Part shown: piece after piece, positions 53,561 through 62,085 of the stretch
How positions within the stretch are numbered: position 1 is the first letter of the stretch
How the letters are laid out: every line of letters begins with the position of its first letter
NCBI RefSeq assembly: GCF_014203795.1
Contig: NZ_JACHJU010000003.1
Span: 851,240-915,239, forward strand
Direction: 5' to 3'
DNA: 64,000 nt
DNA from: Streptosporangium album
GTDB taxonomy: Bacteria > Actinomycetota > Actinomycetes > Streptosporangiales > Streptosporangiaceae
Translations under genes and position numbers: made by a program
Notes under the pieces: model-generated
Seen by the model: the letters and a program-made list of their open reading frames with translations, nothing else
Databases searched by the model: none
What the model was told of the DNA's origin: nothing

Positions 53561-53998
53561 TTACCCCACGGACGCGGAGACCGGGGCGGAGACGCGCCGC
53601 CGCTGCCACAGGCTGTCGACGGCGAGCGCCCCGCCGCCACTGAAGGCGATGGCCAGGCTGCCCGCCGCGAGGGCGAGGACGAACTCGTAGCCGCCCTTGT
53701 CCGCCGCGAACCCGTTCGCGCCGTGAACGAACACGATCGCGCCGACCATGTCCAGCGCGAGCAGAGTGCCGGCAACCGGCAGCGCCGCGCCCAGAACGAG
53801 CGCGATCCCACCGATGAGCTCCAGTACGGCCACCACCGGCGCCGCCACACCCGCCAGCGGGATCCCCGCCGAATCGAAGAACGCCGTCGTCCCGTCCAGT
53901 CCCATCGTGGTGAACTTCTGCCAGCCGTGGACGGAGAAGATCACTCCGATGGCGATCCGTGCCACCAGCAGGGCGATGGGGCGTACCCGGTCAAGCAT
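53561..53998 (-). CDS. DoxX-family membrane protein
   Basis: This 145-residue protein has four membrane helices and a DoxX pattern (RIAIGVIFSVHGWQKF at the start, PLAGVAAPVVAVLELIGGIALVLG, FVHGANGF). DoxX proteins are linked to quinone/thiosulfate oxidation and to protection against oxidative or electrophilic stress, often beside a MarR-type regulator as here. The intergenic region holds two similar palindromes that the MarR protein could bind. Confidence 0.9.
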   Translation of the reverse strand: MLDRVRPIALLVARIAIGVIFSVHGWQKFTTMGLDGTTAFFDSAGIPLAGVAAPVVAVLELIGGIALVLGAALPVAGTLLALDMVGAIVFVHGANGFAADKGGYEFVLALAAGSLAIAFSGGGALAVDSLWQRRRVSAPVSASVG

Positions 53999-54013
53999 GA
54001 CGACTCCCTACAG

Positions 54014-54059
54014 TTGTTTGAACTTGAATGACACCCTAGCCATTGGTTCAAATTTGAAC
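54014..54059. promoter_or_regulatory. MarR-type operator pair between doxX-like and marR-like genes
   Basis: GTTCAAATTTGAAC (54046-54059) is a 14-bp perfect palindrome. A related element (54014-54029), read on the minus strand as ATTCAAGTTCAAACAA, gives a second site in inverse orientation. TTCAAAT-type palindromes are common for MarR/PadR-like repressors of oxidative stress genes. Both lie between the two divergent starts. Confidence 0.65.
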
Positions 54060-54071
54060 AAGTCGTAGACT

Positions 54072-54611
54072 GTGCCGGTGAAGGACACAAGATGGCTCAG
54101 CGAAGTCGAGCTGAACGCCTGGATGGCGTACGTCACCGCGACACACCTGCTGGAGCGGCGGGTCGAGGAACAGTTGAAGGCCGACTCCGGACTCACCCAC
54201 GCCCAGTACGAGATCCTCGCCAAACTCTCGGCCGCCCCCGAACGGCGGATGCGGATGACCGAGCTCGCCCGCCGGGTGGTCGTGTCCAAAAGCGGACTCA
54301 CCTACCAGATCGGCCAGCTCGAGAAGATCGGTCTCGTCGAGCGGACAACCTGCCCCTCCGACGAACGAGGAGTCCTCGCTGTGCTCACCGACGAGGGGGT
54401 GCGCTGCCTGGAGCGGACGGCGCCGGGTCACGTGGCCGTCGTCCGCGCTTTCCTGATCGACCAGCTGACCCCCGAGGAGCTCCAGGCCATGACGCGGATC
54501 ATGTCGAGGGCCGCGACGGTGATGGCGACGACGCCCAGCCACCCGTTCGGTCAACACGCGGCCGATGGACGGCGTCAGAACCGGCCCGACCGGCGGGAGC
54601 GCGTGGATTGA
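54072..54611 (+). CDS. MarR-family transcriptional regulator
   Basis: This 179-residue protein has a winged helix in the middle (AQYEILAKLSAAPERRMRMTELARRVVVSKSGLTYQIGQLEKIGLVER, about 45-95) with the wing SDERGVLAVLTDEG. The GTG at 54072 is taken; another GTG is at 54078. It is divergent from the DoxX gene across a 73-bp region with two operator-like palindromes, so it probably represses both. C-terminal 30 residues are polar and unstructured. Confidence 0.9.
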   Translation: MPVKDTRWLSEVELNAWMAYVTATHLLERRVEEQLKADSGLTHAQYEILAKLSAAPERRMRMTELARRVVVSKSGLTYQIGQLEKIGLVERTTCPSDERGVLAVLTDEGVRCLERTAPGHVAVVRAFLIDQLTPEELQAMTRIMSRAATVMATTPSHPFGQHAADGRRQNRPDRRERVD

Positions 54612-54810
54612 GGCGATGGTGCGATGACACCAGGTCTGGCGCGGGCCACCCCTAACGGGTTGGCGTCCGGAATCTTCCCTGCCTCCCGGAACGCCGGAGC
54701 CGGCACGGGGACACGGGGTCTCCGCCCCCCGGAGAGAGGGAAGACCGGTACGGCACGCGCGGGGAGCACATTCCACGCGAGCCGTACCGGATTCCGACTG
54801 CGCCGCCGGG

Positions 54811-56166
54811 TCAGGCGGCGGCGCAGTTCACCGAGGTCGGCACACCGTTGGTCCCGGACCAGCTGCCGGTGAAGCCGAAGGACGCCGAAGCACCCGGGGA
54901 GAGAGCCCCGTTGTAGTCCACGTTCCGCACCGAGACGTTGGCACCGCTCTGGCTGTACTGGCCGCTCCAGAGCTGGGTGACGCCCTGGCCGTTCGGGAAG
55001 GACCAGCTCACCGTCCAGCCCGCGATGGCCGCGCCGCCGACGCTCTTCACCGTCACCTCGGCCTGGAAACCCTCCTGCCAGGAGCCGGTCACCCGGTAGG
55101 TGGCCGCGCAGGCCTTGCCGCCACCGCCGGTGGGGGTGACCGACGGCGTCGGCGTGGGGGTCGGCGTGGGAGTGGGGGTGACCGTGGGGGTCGGCGTGGG
55201 AGTGGGGGTGGGCTGGGGGGCCGCCATGGCCATGTCGTAGGCCCGCTGCGGCACGAACTGCCCGGCGCCGGCGATGCACCCGTCGGCCTCGCCCGGCAGC
55301 TTGATCCAGAGGAAGGCGTCGATCATCGAGTCACCGGTGCCGGTCGTGCTCGGGGTGCCGATGGCCCTGCCACCCGGGTCACACCACTCGCTGCCCTGCG
55401 GGCCGTTGCCGTTGCGGCTGGTGTCGATCACCGCACGGAGCCGGGAGACCCCACTGGCGGAGATGACGCTCTTGGCGTACGCCACCTCGGTGGAGCTCCA
55501 GCGGTAGTTGGAGACGTTGAGGGAGATGCCATCGGCGCTGTTGGCGACGTCCGCCGCCCTCAGCCGGGCCCCGGCCTCGGACGCGGACAGCCATCCGGAG
55601 TGCCCGATGTCGAAGTAGACCTTCGCCGCCGCCGATCCGGCCTTCAGTTTCTTGCCGGCGTACGCCATGGAGGCGTTGGTCTCCTGCTGCTGGGAGGAAC
55701 TCATGCAGCCGGTCATGATCGGGAGCACGTCGGGCTCCAGGATGACCGTCGCGGGACGCCCCTGAAGGCCCGCCGCGAGCTCGTCGATCCACTGCCGGTA
55801 GGCCGTGTGGTTGGGCGCGCCACCCGTGCTGGCCCCGCTGCAGTCGCGGTTGGGGATGTTGTAGACGACCAGGATCGGAGTCTTGCCCGCGCTCGCCGCC
55901 GCACCGACGAACGCCGAGACCTGGCCGCGCACAGCGGAGGTGTTGGTCGTGGTGAACCAGCGCGCCTGCGGGACGGCGGCGATCCGGTCACGGATCACCG
56001 GGGCGCGGTAGTCGCCCGGGTTGGCCGCGACCCATCTGGCCGCGCTGGTCTCCGGGTCGACGTAGAACGGCGGGTCGGCCGCGGACGCTCCGGAGGCAAC
56101 GGACACCGAGGCGGCCGCGACGACCAGGGCGGCGCAGAGCGTCGCGAGGACGGATCTTCTTGGCAT
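54811..56166 (-). CDS. Secreted GH6 cellulase with C-terminal CBM2
   Basis: This 451-residue secreted protein has a signal peptide (MPRRSVLATLCAALVVAAAS, cut after GASA), a GH6 catalytic domain (about 33-320), a (PT)n linker and a C-terminal cellulose-binding module family 2 (about 350-451, with two cysteines near its ends and WSGQYSQSG). GH6 catalytic features visible are VVYNIPNRDCSGAS (acid Asp), VILEPDVLP, VIDTSRNGNGP and WIKLPGEADG. It inverts beta-1,4 glucan bonds as an endoglucanase or exoglucanase; the length of the active-site loops was not examined. AAGGAG is seven bases before the ATG, and a perfect CebR operator lies 25 bp upstream. Confidence 0.95.
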   Translation of the reverse strand: MPRRSVLATLCAALVVAAASVSVASGASAADPPFYVDPETSAARWVAANPGDYRAPVIRDRIAAVPQARWFTTTNTSAVRGQVSAFVGAAASAGKTPILVVYNIPNRDCSGASTGGAPNHTAYRQWIDELAAGLQGRPATVILEPDVLPIMTGCMSSSQQQETNASMAYAGKKLKAGSAAAKVYFDIGHSGWLSASEAGARLRAADVANSADGISLNVSNYRWSSTEVAYAKSVISASGVSRLRAVIDTSRNGNGPQGSEWCDPGGRAIGTPSTTGTGDSMIDAFLWIKLPGEADGCIAGAGQFVPQRAYDMAMAAPQPTPTPTPTPTVTPTPTPTPTPTPSVTPTGGGGKACAATYRVTGSWQEGFQAEVTVKSVGGAAIAGWTVSWSFPNGQGVTQLWSGQYSQSGANVSVRNVDYNGALSPGASASFGFTGSWSGTNGVPTSVNCAAA

Positions 56167-56190
56167 GGACGGGCTCCTTGAAGGGAGACA

Positions 56191-56204
56191 TGGGAGCGCT
56201 CCCA
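56191..56204. promoter_or_regulatory. CebR operator
   Basis: TGGGAGCGCTCCCA is the exact 14-bp palindrome bound by CebR, the cellobiose-responsive LacI-family repressor of actinomycete cellulase genes (established for Streptomyces). It lies 25 bp before the GH6 start. CebR is not encoded in the window. Confidence 0.88.
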
Positions 56205-56506
56205 CAATAACCGTCCACCGATCCCGCACACAGCCCCGGCCACCGCCCGCGCATCGTCCGCCTTTCTGAGCTGTGCGGATGCCATTCGCCACCGTTGAAA
56301 GTTTCACGTCCGCGCCTGTCCTGCCCGTCCCGGGCCGGACAGGCGCGACGGCGGCGGGAAACGCTCCGGACCGGGGCCCGGGCACGTCCCGGGAACGGAC
56401 CGGTTCATATAATTCTTACGGGTCCCGATAACGACGTCAGCTGAAAACCGATCCGGTGGCTCCGGAGCGCGGCGCTAGACCTACGGCATTCACCTCGGGG
56501 GGTGTG

Positions 56507-57934
56507 ATGCGGTCCCGATCCAGCCTGACCTGCCTCGCCGCAGCAGTGACGCTTTCCATGACCACCCTGGTGGGCGGCCCGGCCACAGGCCCGTCGCCGT
56601 CGCCGTCATCTTCACCGTCACCGTCGGTGCGCGAGGGCGCCCCACTGCGGGACCCGCCGCAGTTGATGAGCCAGGACGGGGTCCTGAAGGCGCGGATCGT
56701 CGTGGAGAGGCGGCAGGTGGACGTGGCCGGCCGCAAACTGTGGGCCCTGACCTACAACGGCCGCTACATGCCGCCCACGCTACGGATCCAGCCGGGGGAC
56801 AGGCTGGAGCTGGCGATGGAGAACCGGCTGGGTAAGTACACCAACCTGCACGTACACGGGCTCCATGTGTCGCCGAGCGGCGACTCCGACAACGTCTTCA
56901 TCCACATCCATCCCGGCCAGACGTTCCACTACTCCTACCGGTTCCCGGGCAACCTCTCGCCCGGGACCTACTGGTACCACTCCCACGCACATCCGATGTC
57001 CGCGCCGCAGGTCGCCGGGGGAATGTCGGGCGTCATCATCGTCGGCGGGCTGAAGCGGCATCTGCCACCGGCCCTGCGCTACATCACCGAGCACGTCATC
57101 GCGCTCAAGGACTTCCAGGCCCAGGGCGACGCGATCAAGACCGAGGGTCTGCGTATCGGCGCGACCACCAACCGCACGGTCAACGGCCAGCTGAACCCGG
57201 TCATCCGCATCCGGCCGGGCGAGATCCAGCTGTGGCGGCTCGCCAACATCAGCGCCAACATCTACTACAAGCTCCATCTGCAGGGGCAGCGGTTCCAGGT
57301 GATCGCCCACGACGCCAACCCCGTCGACCGGATCTGGCCGGCGGACTCGCTCCTCCTCGCGGCCGGCGCCCGGTTCGACGTGCTCGTGCGGGGCGGTCCG
57401 CCCGGCCGTACCCAGCTGCAGACGCTCCCGTACTCCACCGGACTCGCCGGAAACCAGTTCCCGCAGGCGACTCTCGCCACCGTGGTCTCCGAAGGAGAGC
57501 CGATGCACCCGCCCGCGCTCCCCTCGACCTTCGCGCCGGTGGAGAATCTGGGCCACGCCACCGTCGCCGCACGGCGCACCATCGTGTTCTCCGAGAACAA
57601 GGCCGGGACCGCGTACTACGTCAACGGCAAGCAGTTCGACCCGAACCGGGTGGACATCAGGTCGAAGCTGAACACGGTGGAGGAATGGACCGTCCGCAAC
57701 GACAGCGACGAGGAGCACTCCTTCCACCTCCACGTCGACGACTTCCAGCTCATGAGCATCAACGGCCGCCCTCATCAGGGCCACGGCTGGCAGGACACCG
57801 CGACCGTTCCCGCCAGGGGACAGCTCGTCATCCGGATCCACTTCACCGACTACACCGGCAAGACCGTCCTGCACTGTCACATCCTCAACCACGAGGACAA
57901 GGGGATGATGGCGGTCCTGGAGATCGTCAGGTGA
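56507..57934 (+). CDS. Secreted multicopper oxidase
   Basis: This 475-residue three-cupredoxin-domain oxidase has a signal peptide (MRSRSSLTCLAAAVTLSMTT) and a Ser/Pro-rich spacer. Copper sites are complete: NLHVHGLHV, YWYHSHAHPM, HSFHLHVDDFQ and HCHILNHEDKGMM, which supply type 2/3 His ligands and the type 1 Cys, His and Met. Substrate may be phenols, cuprous ion or lignin-like compounds. ATG and preceding GTG are adjacent; GGGGGG lies four bases before the GTG. It is divergent from the GH6 gene. Confidence 0.93.
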   Translation: MRSRSSLTCLAAAVTLSMTTLVGGPATGPSPSPSSSPSPSVREGAPLRDPPQLMSQDGVLKARIVVERRQVDVAGRKLWALTYNGRYMPPTLRIQPGDRLELAMENRLGKYTNLHVHGLHVSPSGDSDNVFIHIHPGQTFHYSYRFPGNLSPGTYWYHSHAHPMSAPQVAGGMSGVIIVGGLKRHLPPALRYITEHVIALKDFQAQGDAIKTEGLRIGATTNRTVNGQLNPVIRIRPGEIQLWRLANISANIYYKLHLQGQRFQVIAHDANPVDRIWPADSLLLAAGARFDVLVRGGPPGRTQLQTLPYSTGLAGNQFPQATLATVVSEGEPMHPPALPSTFAPVENLGHATVAARRTIVFSENKAGTAYYVNGKQFDPNRVDIRSKLNTVEEWTVRNDSDEEHSFHLHVDDFQLMSINGRPHQGHGWQDTATVPARGQLVIRIHFTDYTGKTVLHCHILNHEDKGMMAVLEIVR

Positions 57935-58049
57935 CCGGGCCGGAGTCGCCCTTTCTCGGTTCCAGCCTCGGGTCTTCACATCGGGTTGACCGCAGGCGGT
58001 TGATGCTGTGGTGCGAAACAGTTCGTGCGGCAGCGGTGTCGTCACTGGT

Positions 58050-58779
58050 CATCATGATCGTCCACGGTGTCGACTCCCTCTCCGGCTCGGATGTGCGGGC
58101 GATGAAGGGCACCGGATGACTTTGCCGTTCAGCCAGGGCGGCGGGCAGGCTGGTGATGCCGTACACGATTTCCTTGCCGGTCCAGGTGCCGTCCAGGTCA
58201 CCGACGTCGCGACGGAGCCGGAAGGCTTGCCGGGCGCCGGGGAACAAGCCCTCGTCTGCTTCGGTCGTGCGGATGGTCCGCCGTTCGGTGCGGTCGTGCC
58301 CGTGGTCGTGGTCGATGGCGGTGGTGTCGCTCCACTCGGCATCCGGGCCCGGCAAAAGGGCGCGTGCGGCGGCGCGGGCCAGCGGCTGGTTTCCCTTCAA
58401 AATGAGGACGTAGTGGCCGCCCAGTTGCTCGGTGATCAGACGGGCCGTGGCCTTGGTGGTGTGCAGCGCGTCCAGGGTCAGCACCATCCCGGCTACCTCC
58501 AGCTGCGACAGCGGCGTGCGGGCGGCCGGTCCCTCGCATCGCTGCGACGCTGTCGCCGCCGACCACGAGCGTCGCGCACGCGGTCAAGGTCAAGATGACC
58601 ACCAGCCGATGACGCCGCCCGCATGCCGGGCGCCGGTCGGGGACCGTCGCCAACCGGCGCATCAATGCCGATTCCACCACGACCGGATCGGCCTCCAGCT
58701 CGGCCTCCCACAATGCCAGGTCGGTGAGCTGGTCAAGACACGAGACAGTCGGAGATGTGGTCAGCGAAGATGGGGACAC
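58050..58779 (-). pseudogene. Degenerate ISAs1-family transposase
   Basis: On the minus strand the N-terminal part (58779-58530) has VESALMRRLATVPDRRPACGRRHRL and TLTACATLVVGGDSVAAMR, typical of the DDE_Tnp_1-associated region. After about 40 bp and a frame change, the DDE segment LTLDALHTTKATARLITEQL (Asp) and HYVLILKGNQ continue to VYGITSLPAALAER. About 130 residues in the middle, including the first catalytic Asp, and the last 80 are gone, so it is inactive. No terminal repeats or target duplication were identified. Confidence 0.85.
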
Positions 58780-59410
58780 AAGCGCGACTCCTGCAATGAT
58801 CTTCGGTTTGAGAGACCTGAAAGATCACCAGAAGTCGCGCTCTTTCGTACTCCACCCGGCCAAACACTCAACGTCGCCATACCGCATCAGAACCCAGGAA
58901 CGCCGGGGCCCTGCACGCAAGACGACATGACAGGGAACGTGTTCTCTTCGGGCGACGTCAGGCTTGGTGATGACGCTGGTCAGCCCGCTGGCTAGATCTC
59001 CGATGTTGGCAGGGAAGCGCCCGTTCCCTGTCACGTCCAACGCTCTTTATGGCGTCTCTGAACTGGTCGTACAGGGCTCGCGTGTATCTGGTGACACGCT
59101 CCTTAAGGGGAAGTCCGCCGTGAGTTCAGCCGGACTGAAGGACTTTCAGTGGAAACCCACGTCAGTTCACATCATGAGATCGGAGAACACGGAGAGTTCG
59201 TCCTGCATCTGAGCCGAGGGTTTCGCCGTCCGTAGGGCGGGTGCCGCCGGAATATGGCAGAAACGGACCGCAGGCTAGATCACTGATCACTAGAATCCTG
59301 ACGTTCACGCTGGCCGGGGTGCGCCACGCCACATCGCGCCCAGCCCCATCGTCCCGTGACGACCGGTAATGGTGGAGTCGGGTATCGGAACTCTCGGAAT
59401 GCCTGCTTGA
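58780..59410. other. 631-bp stretch without a confident gene
   Basis: Apart from the inverted-repeat element no coding region with a ribosome site and consistent codon bias is seen. A minus-strand frame (58825-59040) reads VTGNGRFPANIGDLASGLTS, which could be a transposase scrap, but I cannot place it. Base composition is less GC-rich than in neighbouring genes, consistent with foreign origin. Confidence 0.5.
58924..59037. repeat. 114-bp element with 16-bp terminal inverted repeats
   Basis: GACATGACAGGGAACG (58924-58939) is matched by an inverted copy at 59022-59037 with one mismatch. The interior has no gene, and no target duplication is evident. It looks like a MITE, a broken insertion-sequence end pair or a long cruciform. 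It lies in the mobile-element zone between the ISAs1 remnant and the integrase remnants. Confidence 0.55.
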
Positions 59411-60019
59411 TCATGCTGGTGGCTCCCCGATGCGGGCCTCGGTCCAGGCGCGGGCAAGGATCTCGTCCACGGTCTCGGCGGGGGTCTGGAACGAGGTGTC
59501 GATCCAGAGGCCGAGGCGTGCGGTCTCCTCGCGAAGGACCTTGTCGAGCATGTGAACGGTCAGCGTGTCGTAGGCGTTCTTGGTTCTGACGGCCTCGCGG
59601 GCCAGGACGGTGTCGGGTCCCGGCGCGAGGACGACGACCAGCAGCGGTGTGCTGCGGATCTGCGCGATGGTCTCGGCGAGGTGCTCGCCGAGGATGACGT
59701 CTTGTGCGACCACGGTGAAGCCAGCTTGGAAGTAGCCGTCGCTAACGTGTGCGGTCAGCTGGTGACGGAGCCGCAACTGGCGGACGGCCTCTTCGCTGGC
59801 GGCGGAGGTCATGTCGGCGCGGCCGTTGACCACCATGCGGCGGAACTGGTCGCCACGCACGTGCACGGAGTGTGGCAGCCGCTCGGCCAATGCCTGCGCG
59901 ACCGTCGACTTTCCAGAAGCCTGGATGCCGGTAATGAGGATGATCGCCCGTTCGAGCTGCGGGAATTCGGGAATGCCGTGTTCGTCTGTGTTCGACGATG
60001 CCTTCGGAGTGCTGGTCAT
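59411..60019 (-). CDS. P-loop kinase (AAA_33 / Cpt-like)
   Basis: This 202-residue nucleotide-binding protein has a Walker A motif IILITGIQASGKSTVAQAL near residue 30, an RGDQFRRMVVNG segment, and LLVVVLAPGPDTVLAREAVRTKNAY, resembling chloramphenicol-phosphotransferase-like and polynucleotide-kinase-like P-loop kinases. Such proteins phosphorylate small molecules or nucleic acid ends; the target is unknown. Its start overlaps the stop of an integrase remnant (ATGATG around TGA), and AAGGG lies five bases before the second ATG. It is the only intact gene in this remnant zone and so may be cargo of a lost element. Confidence 0.82.
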   Translation of the reverse strand: MTSTPKASSNTDEHGIPEFPQLERAIILITGIQASGKSTVAQALAERLPHSVHVRGDQFRRMVVNGRADMTSAASEEAVRQLRLRHQLTAHVSDGYFQAGFTVVAQDVILGEHLAETIAQIRSTPLLVVVLAPGPDTVLAREAVRTKNAYDTLTVHMLDKVLREETARLGLWIDTSFQTPAETVDEILARAWTEARIGEPPA

Positions 60020-60850
60020 CATGGCCCTTCTGAACGGGGTGGTTGCGGGTTCCGGCTGGCGACGTCGGCGGCGTAGGCGCCCCAGTCTCCGGCGGCGGCG
60101 CGCTGCCATTTGACTGCGACGGTGATGTCGATGCCGAGGGTGCGGGCGAGGACCGCGGCGGGCAGCTCGGTGGCGAGCTGGAACAAGGCGGTTGAGCGGG
60201 TCTCTGCGAGCCGGATGCCGAGTTTGCGGAGTCGTTAGAAGGCCGGCGAGGCGGTCTTCGGACTTGAGGGTGTCGTCGTGCAGCAGGCGGCGGGCGGTGG
60301 CCCAGCGGGCTTCGACGTCCATCGGCTGGGAGGGGCCGTTCCATCGCTCGGCCGGAAAAGTGAGATCACGGGCGATCTTCTGGGAGAGGGACCATCGCAC
60401 GAAGTGGCCTGCCTCCTGGCGAAGACGGGCGTCGTCACTGGTCATCCAACGCTCAAGGTCGGTCTGTCGGCAGGTTGCAAGGGTCATGTTCTGGTCCGTG
60501 AGCCAGTTCAGGAGATAGACGGCTGCCCGCAGATGCTGCCGCGCGACCGTGAGCTGGCTGTGCGTGATGTCCTTGCCGCGGCTGCGTCGGCGAAGCCGTC
60601 GCAGGAGGTGCCAAGTCGCGTACCGGTGCAGGATTTTCCGTCCCTCGGCCGTCGCATGGGAGGTGACGAGGTCCTTCACGTGCCGTTCGAGGCGGACCAT
60701 CTGCTCGTCCCGCTTGGGCAGGACTTCGGTGGCGACGAGGACGCTGCGGACGTGTTCGACGACCTTGCCTTCCGGGAGTTCGTCCAGGGCCTCGCGGGTA
60801 AGGGGATGGCGGCCGGAGCCGAGATCGGACAGGACGGTGGAGACGATGGT
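60019..60850 (-). pseudogene. Integrase-like site-specific recombinase, truncated and frameshifted
   Basis: On the minus strand a first piece (about 60850-60236) reads LERHVKDLVTSHATAEGRK, ILHRYATWHLLRRLRRRSRG, then QADLERW-like helical segments to LHDDTLKSEDRLAGLL. A second piece in another frame (60231-60021) begins LRKLGIRLAETRSTALFQLA and includes ATELPAAVLARTLGIDITVAV and VKWQRAAAGDWGAYAADVA. This matches the large atypical integrase family encoded in actinomycete mobile loci. The core with the catalytic residues between the two pieces is missing. Family membership is from memory of related proteins. Confidence 0.65.
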
Positions 60851-60859
60851 AGTCGAGCT

Positions 60860-61046
60860 TGGCGGCCATCGCCGGATCCCTCCTGTCAGACCCGGCGAAC
60901 GCCGGAGCCGGTGCCTTGTGCAGGGAAGTGTTCATGAAGTCGTCGCTGACGTGCGTGTAGATGGCCAGGGAGCTGTCGCACTCATGGCCGACCTGCTGCT
61001 GGATGAACCGGCGGTCGACTCCGTCCTCGGTCAGATGCGTGACGTA
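60860..61046 (-). pseudogene. C-terminal tyrosine-recombinase fragment and start of a small HTH gene
   Basis: Residues YVTHLTEDGVDRRFIQQQVG and HECDSSLAIYTHVSDDFMNT, with the C-terminal catalytic tyrosine (AIYTHVS) of a tyrosine recombinase, start abruptly at about 61046. The upstream part, including the catalytic Arg, is absent. At 60869 an ATG opens MAAKLDYH, the typical start of a small helix-turn-helix protein often encoded between this integrase and the large one. It is fused after 8 codons to the large integrase remnant in another frame. A three-gene integrase module thus survives only as scraps. Confidence 0.6.
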
Positions 61047-61145
61047 TGGAAGTTCACCACCACCGACCTGGACGATCTGCTGGCCAGACTCGACCGGCAC
61101 ACCGCCGATCACCACGAAGAATCCTCCGCCGGACCGGCACCGTGA

Positions 61146-61456
61146 TCAACCCCCGAAGGACTTCCGGAGCCGACCACTAAGAATCACGTCATGAGCCCCA
61201 GACCGCGTTGATCTTGACACGAGTCCTCGATGTCGTCGACCTGGGCAAACGCCGTCGAATCCCGAGTGTCGGCGTAGGAGGGTCATTCGAAAAAATCTTT
61301 CTTACCGCCAGCAGCTGTTCTCGCGTTCCTCCCCCGAAGGTGGCGATCAGCGCGACCAGCAGAGACGAGGGTACGTCACGAGCCTGGGGGCCCGGGTACC
61401 GCCGAAGCGTTGACTACACTCCGTTATATGACATAACAACAATAAGGTAGGGTGGG
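61146..61456. other. 311-bp intergenic stretch
   Basis: A plus-strand frame ending at 61145 (WKFTTTDLDDLLARLDRHTA) may be a further gene scrap abutting the integrase fragment at about 61046. From 61146 to the MarR promoter nothing coding is supported. Confidence 0.45.
61410..61439 (+). promoter_or_regulatory. Promoter and operator of the marR-like gene
   Basis: TTGACT (61410-61415) and TAACAA (61434-61439) form a promoter with an 18-bp spacer. GTTAT-ATGAC-ATAAC (61423-61437), an inverted repeat, covers the spacer and -10, as expected for an autorepressor operator. Confidence 0.55.
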
Positions 61457-61981
61457 GTGATGGGCGAACCTCGCTGGCTTACCCCCGAAGAGGCCGCCGT
61501 CTGGAAGAAATACCGGACGCTGCGGCGGGAGTTGCAGCTCGCGCAAGACCGGCAGCTGGCACGCGATTCGGGTTTGTCCGGCGCGGACTACGCACTCCTT
61601 GCGCCGCTGTCGGAGTCACCCGAGGGCGTGCTGAGATTCCGGGAACTGGGGCTAGAGGTCGGCTGGGAACGCAGCCGGCTCTCCCATCAGCTCACACGCA
61701 TGGAGAAGCGCGGGCTGGTGACCCGGGAAGCGTGCCCGGGCGACGCCCGCGGAGCGATGATACGGCTGACCCGGCACGGACGTGACGCCATCGAAGCAGC
61801 CGCACCTCAGCATGTGGAGGCCGTGCAACGGCTGTTCTTCGACCCCCTGACCCCGGGGGAGATGCGGGTGTTCGAAGGATTCCTCGATCGCATGCTCGCC
61901 GCACTCGAACGCGAATCGGCCGCGCACCGGCCGAACGGCTCCGCCGGGAAGTTGGCCCGCCCCGGTCTCCGGCCTGGTTGA
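61457..61981 (+). CDS. MarR-family transcriptional regulator
   Basis: This 174-residue regulator has a winged helix (GADYALLAPLSESPEGVLRFRELGLEVGWERSRLSHQLTRMEKRGLVTRE, residues about 43-95) and the wing PGDARGAMIRLTRHG. GTG and ATG are adjacent at 61457 and 61460. It is convergent with a dinucleotide-binding protein and an isochorismatase-like gene. Its operator overlaps its own promoter. Probable targets are itself and redox or stress genes; the ligand is unknown. Confidence 0.9.
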   Translation: MMGEPRWLTPEEAAVWKKYRTLRRELQLAQDRQLARDSGLSGADYALLAPLSESPEGVLRFRELGLEVGWERSRLSHQLTRMEKRGLVTREACPGDARGAMIRLTRHGRDAIEAAAPQHVEAVQRLFFDPLTPGEMRVFEGFLDRMLAALERESAAHRPNGSAGKLARPGLRPG

Positions 61982-62085
61982 ACAGCCGTTGCCGGTCAGC
62001 CGTACGGCTCGCGTCCGCCCGGACGCCCCATGACAATGAACCGGCCGGTTCAGCCGTGTCATGAGGACGTCCGAGCGTAGCGAGA

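Noticed and set aside
55130..55215. GGGGGTCGGCGTGGG repeat as a regulatory element
   Set aside because: It is the coding sequence of the (PT)n linker in the cellulase.
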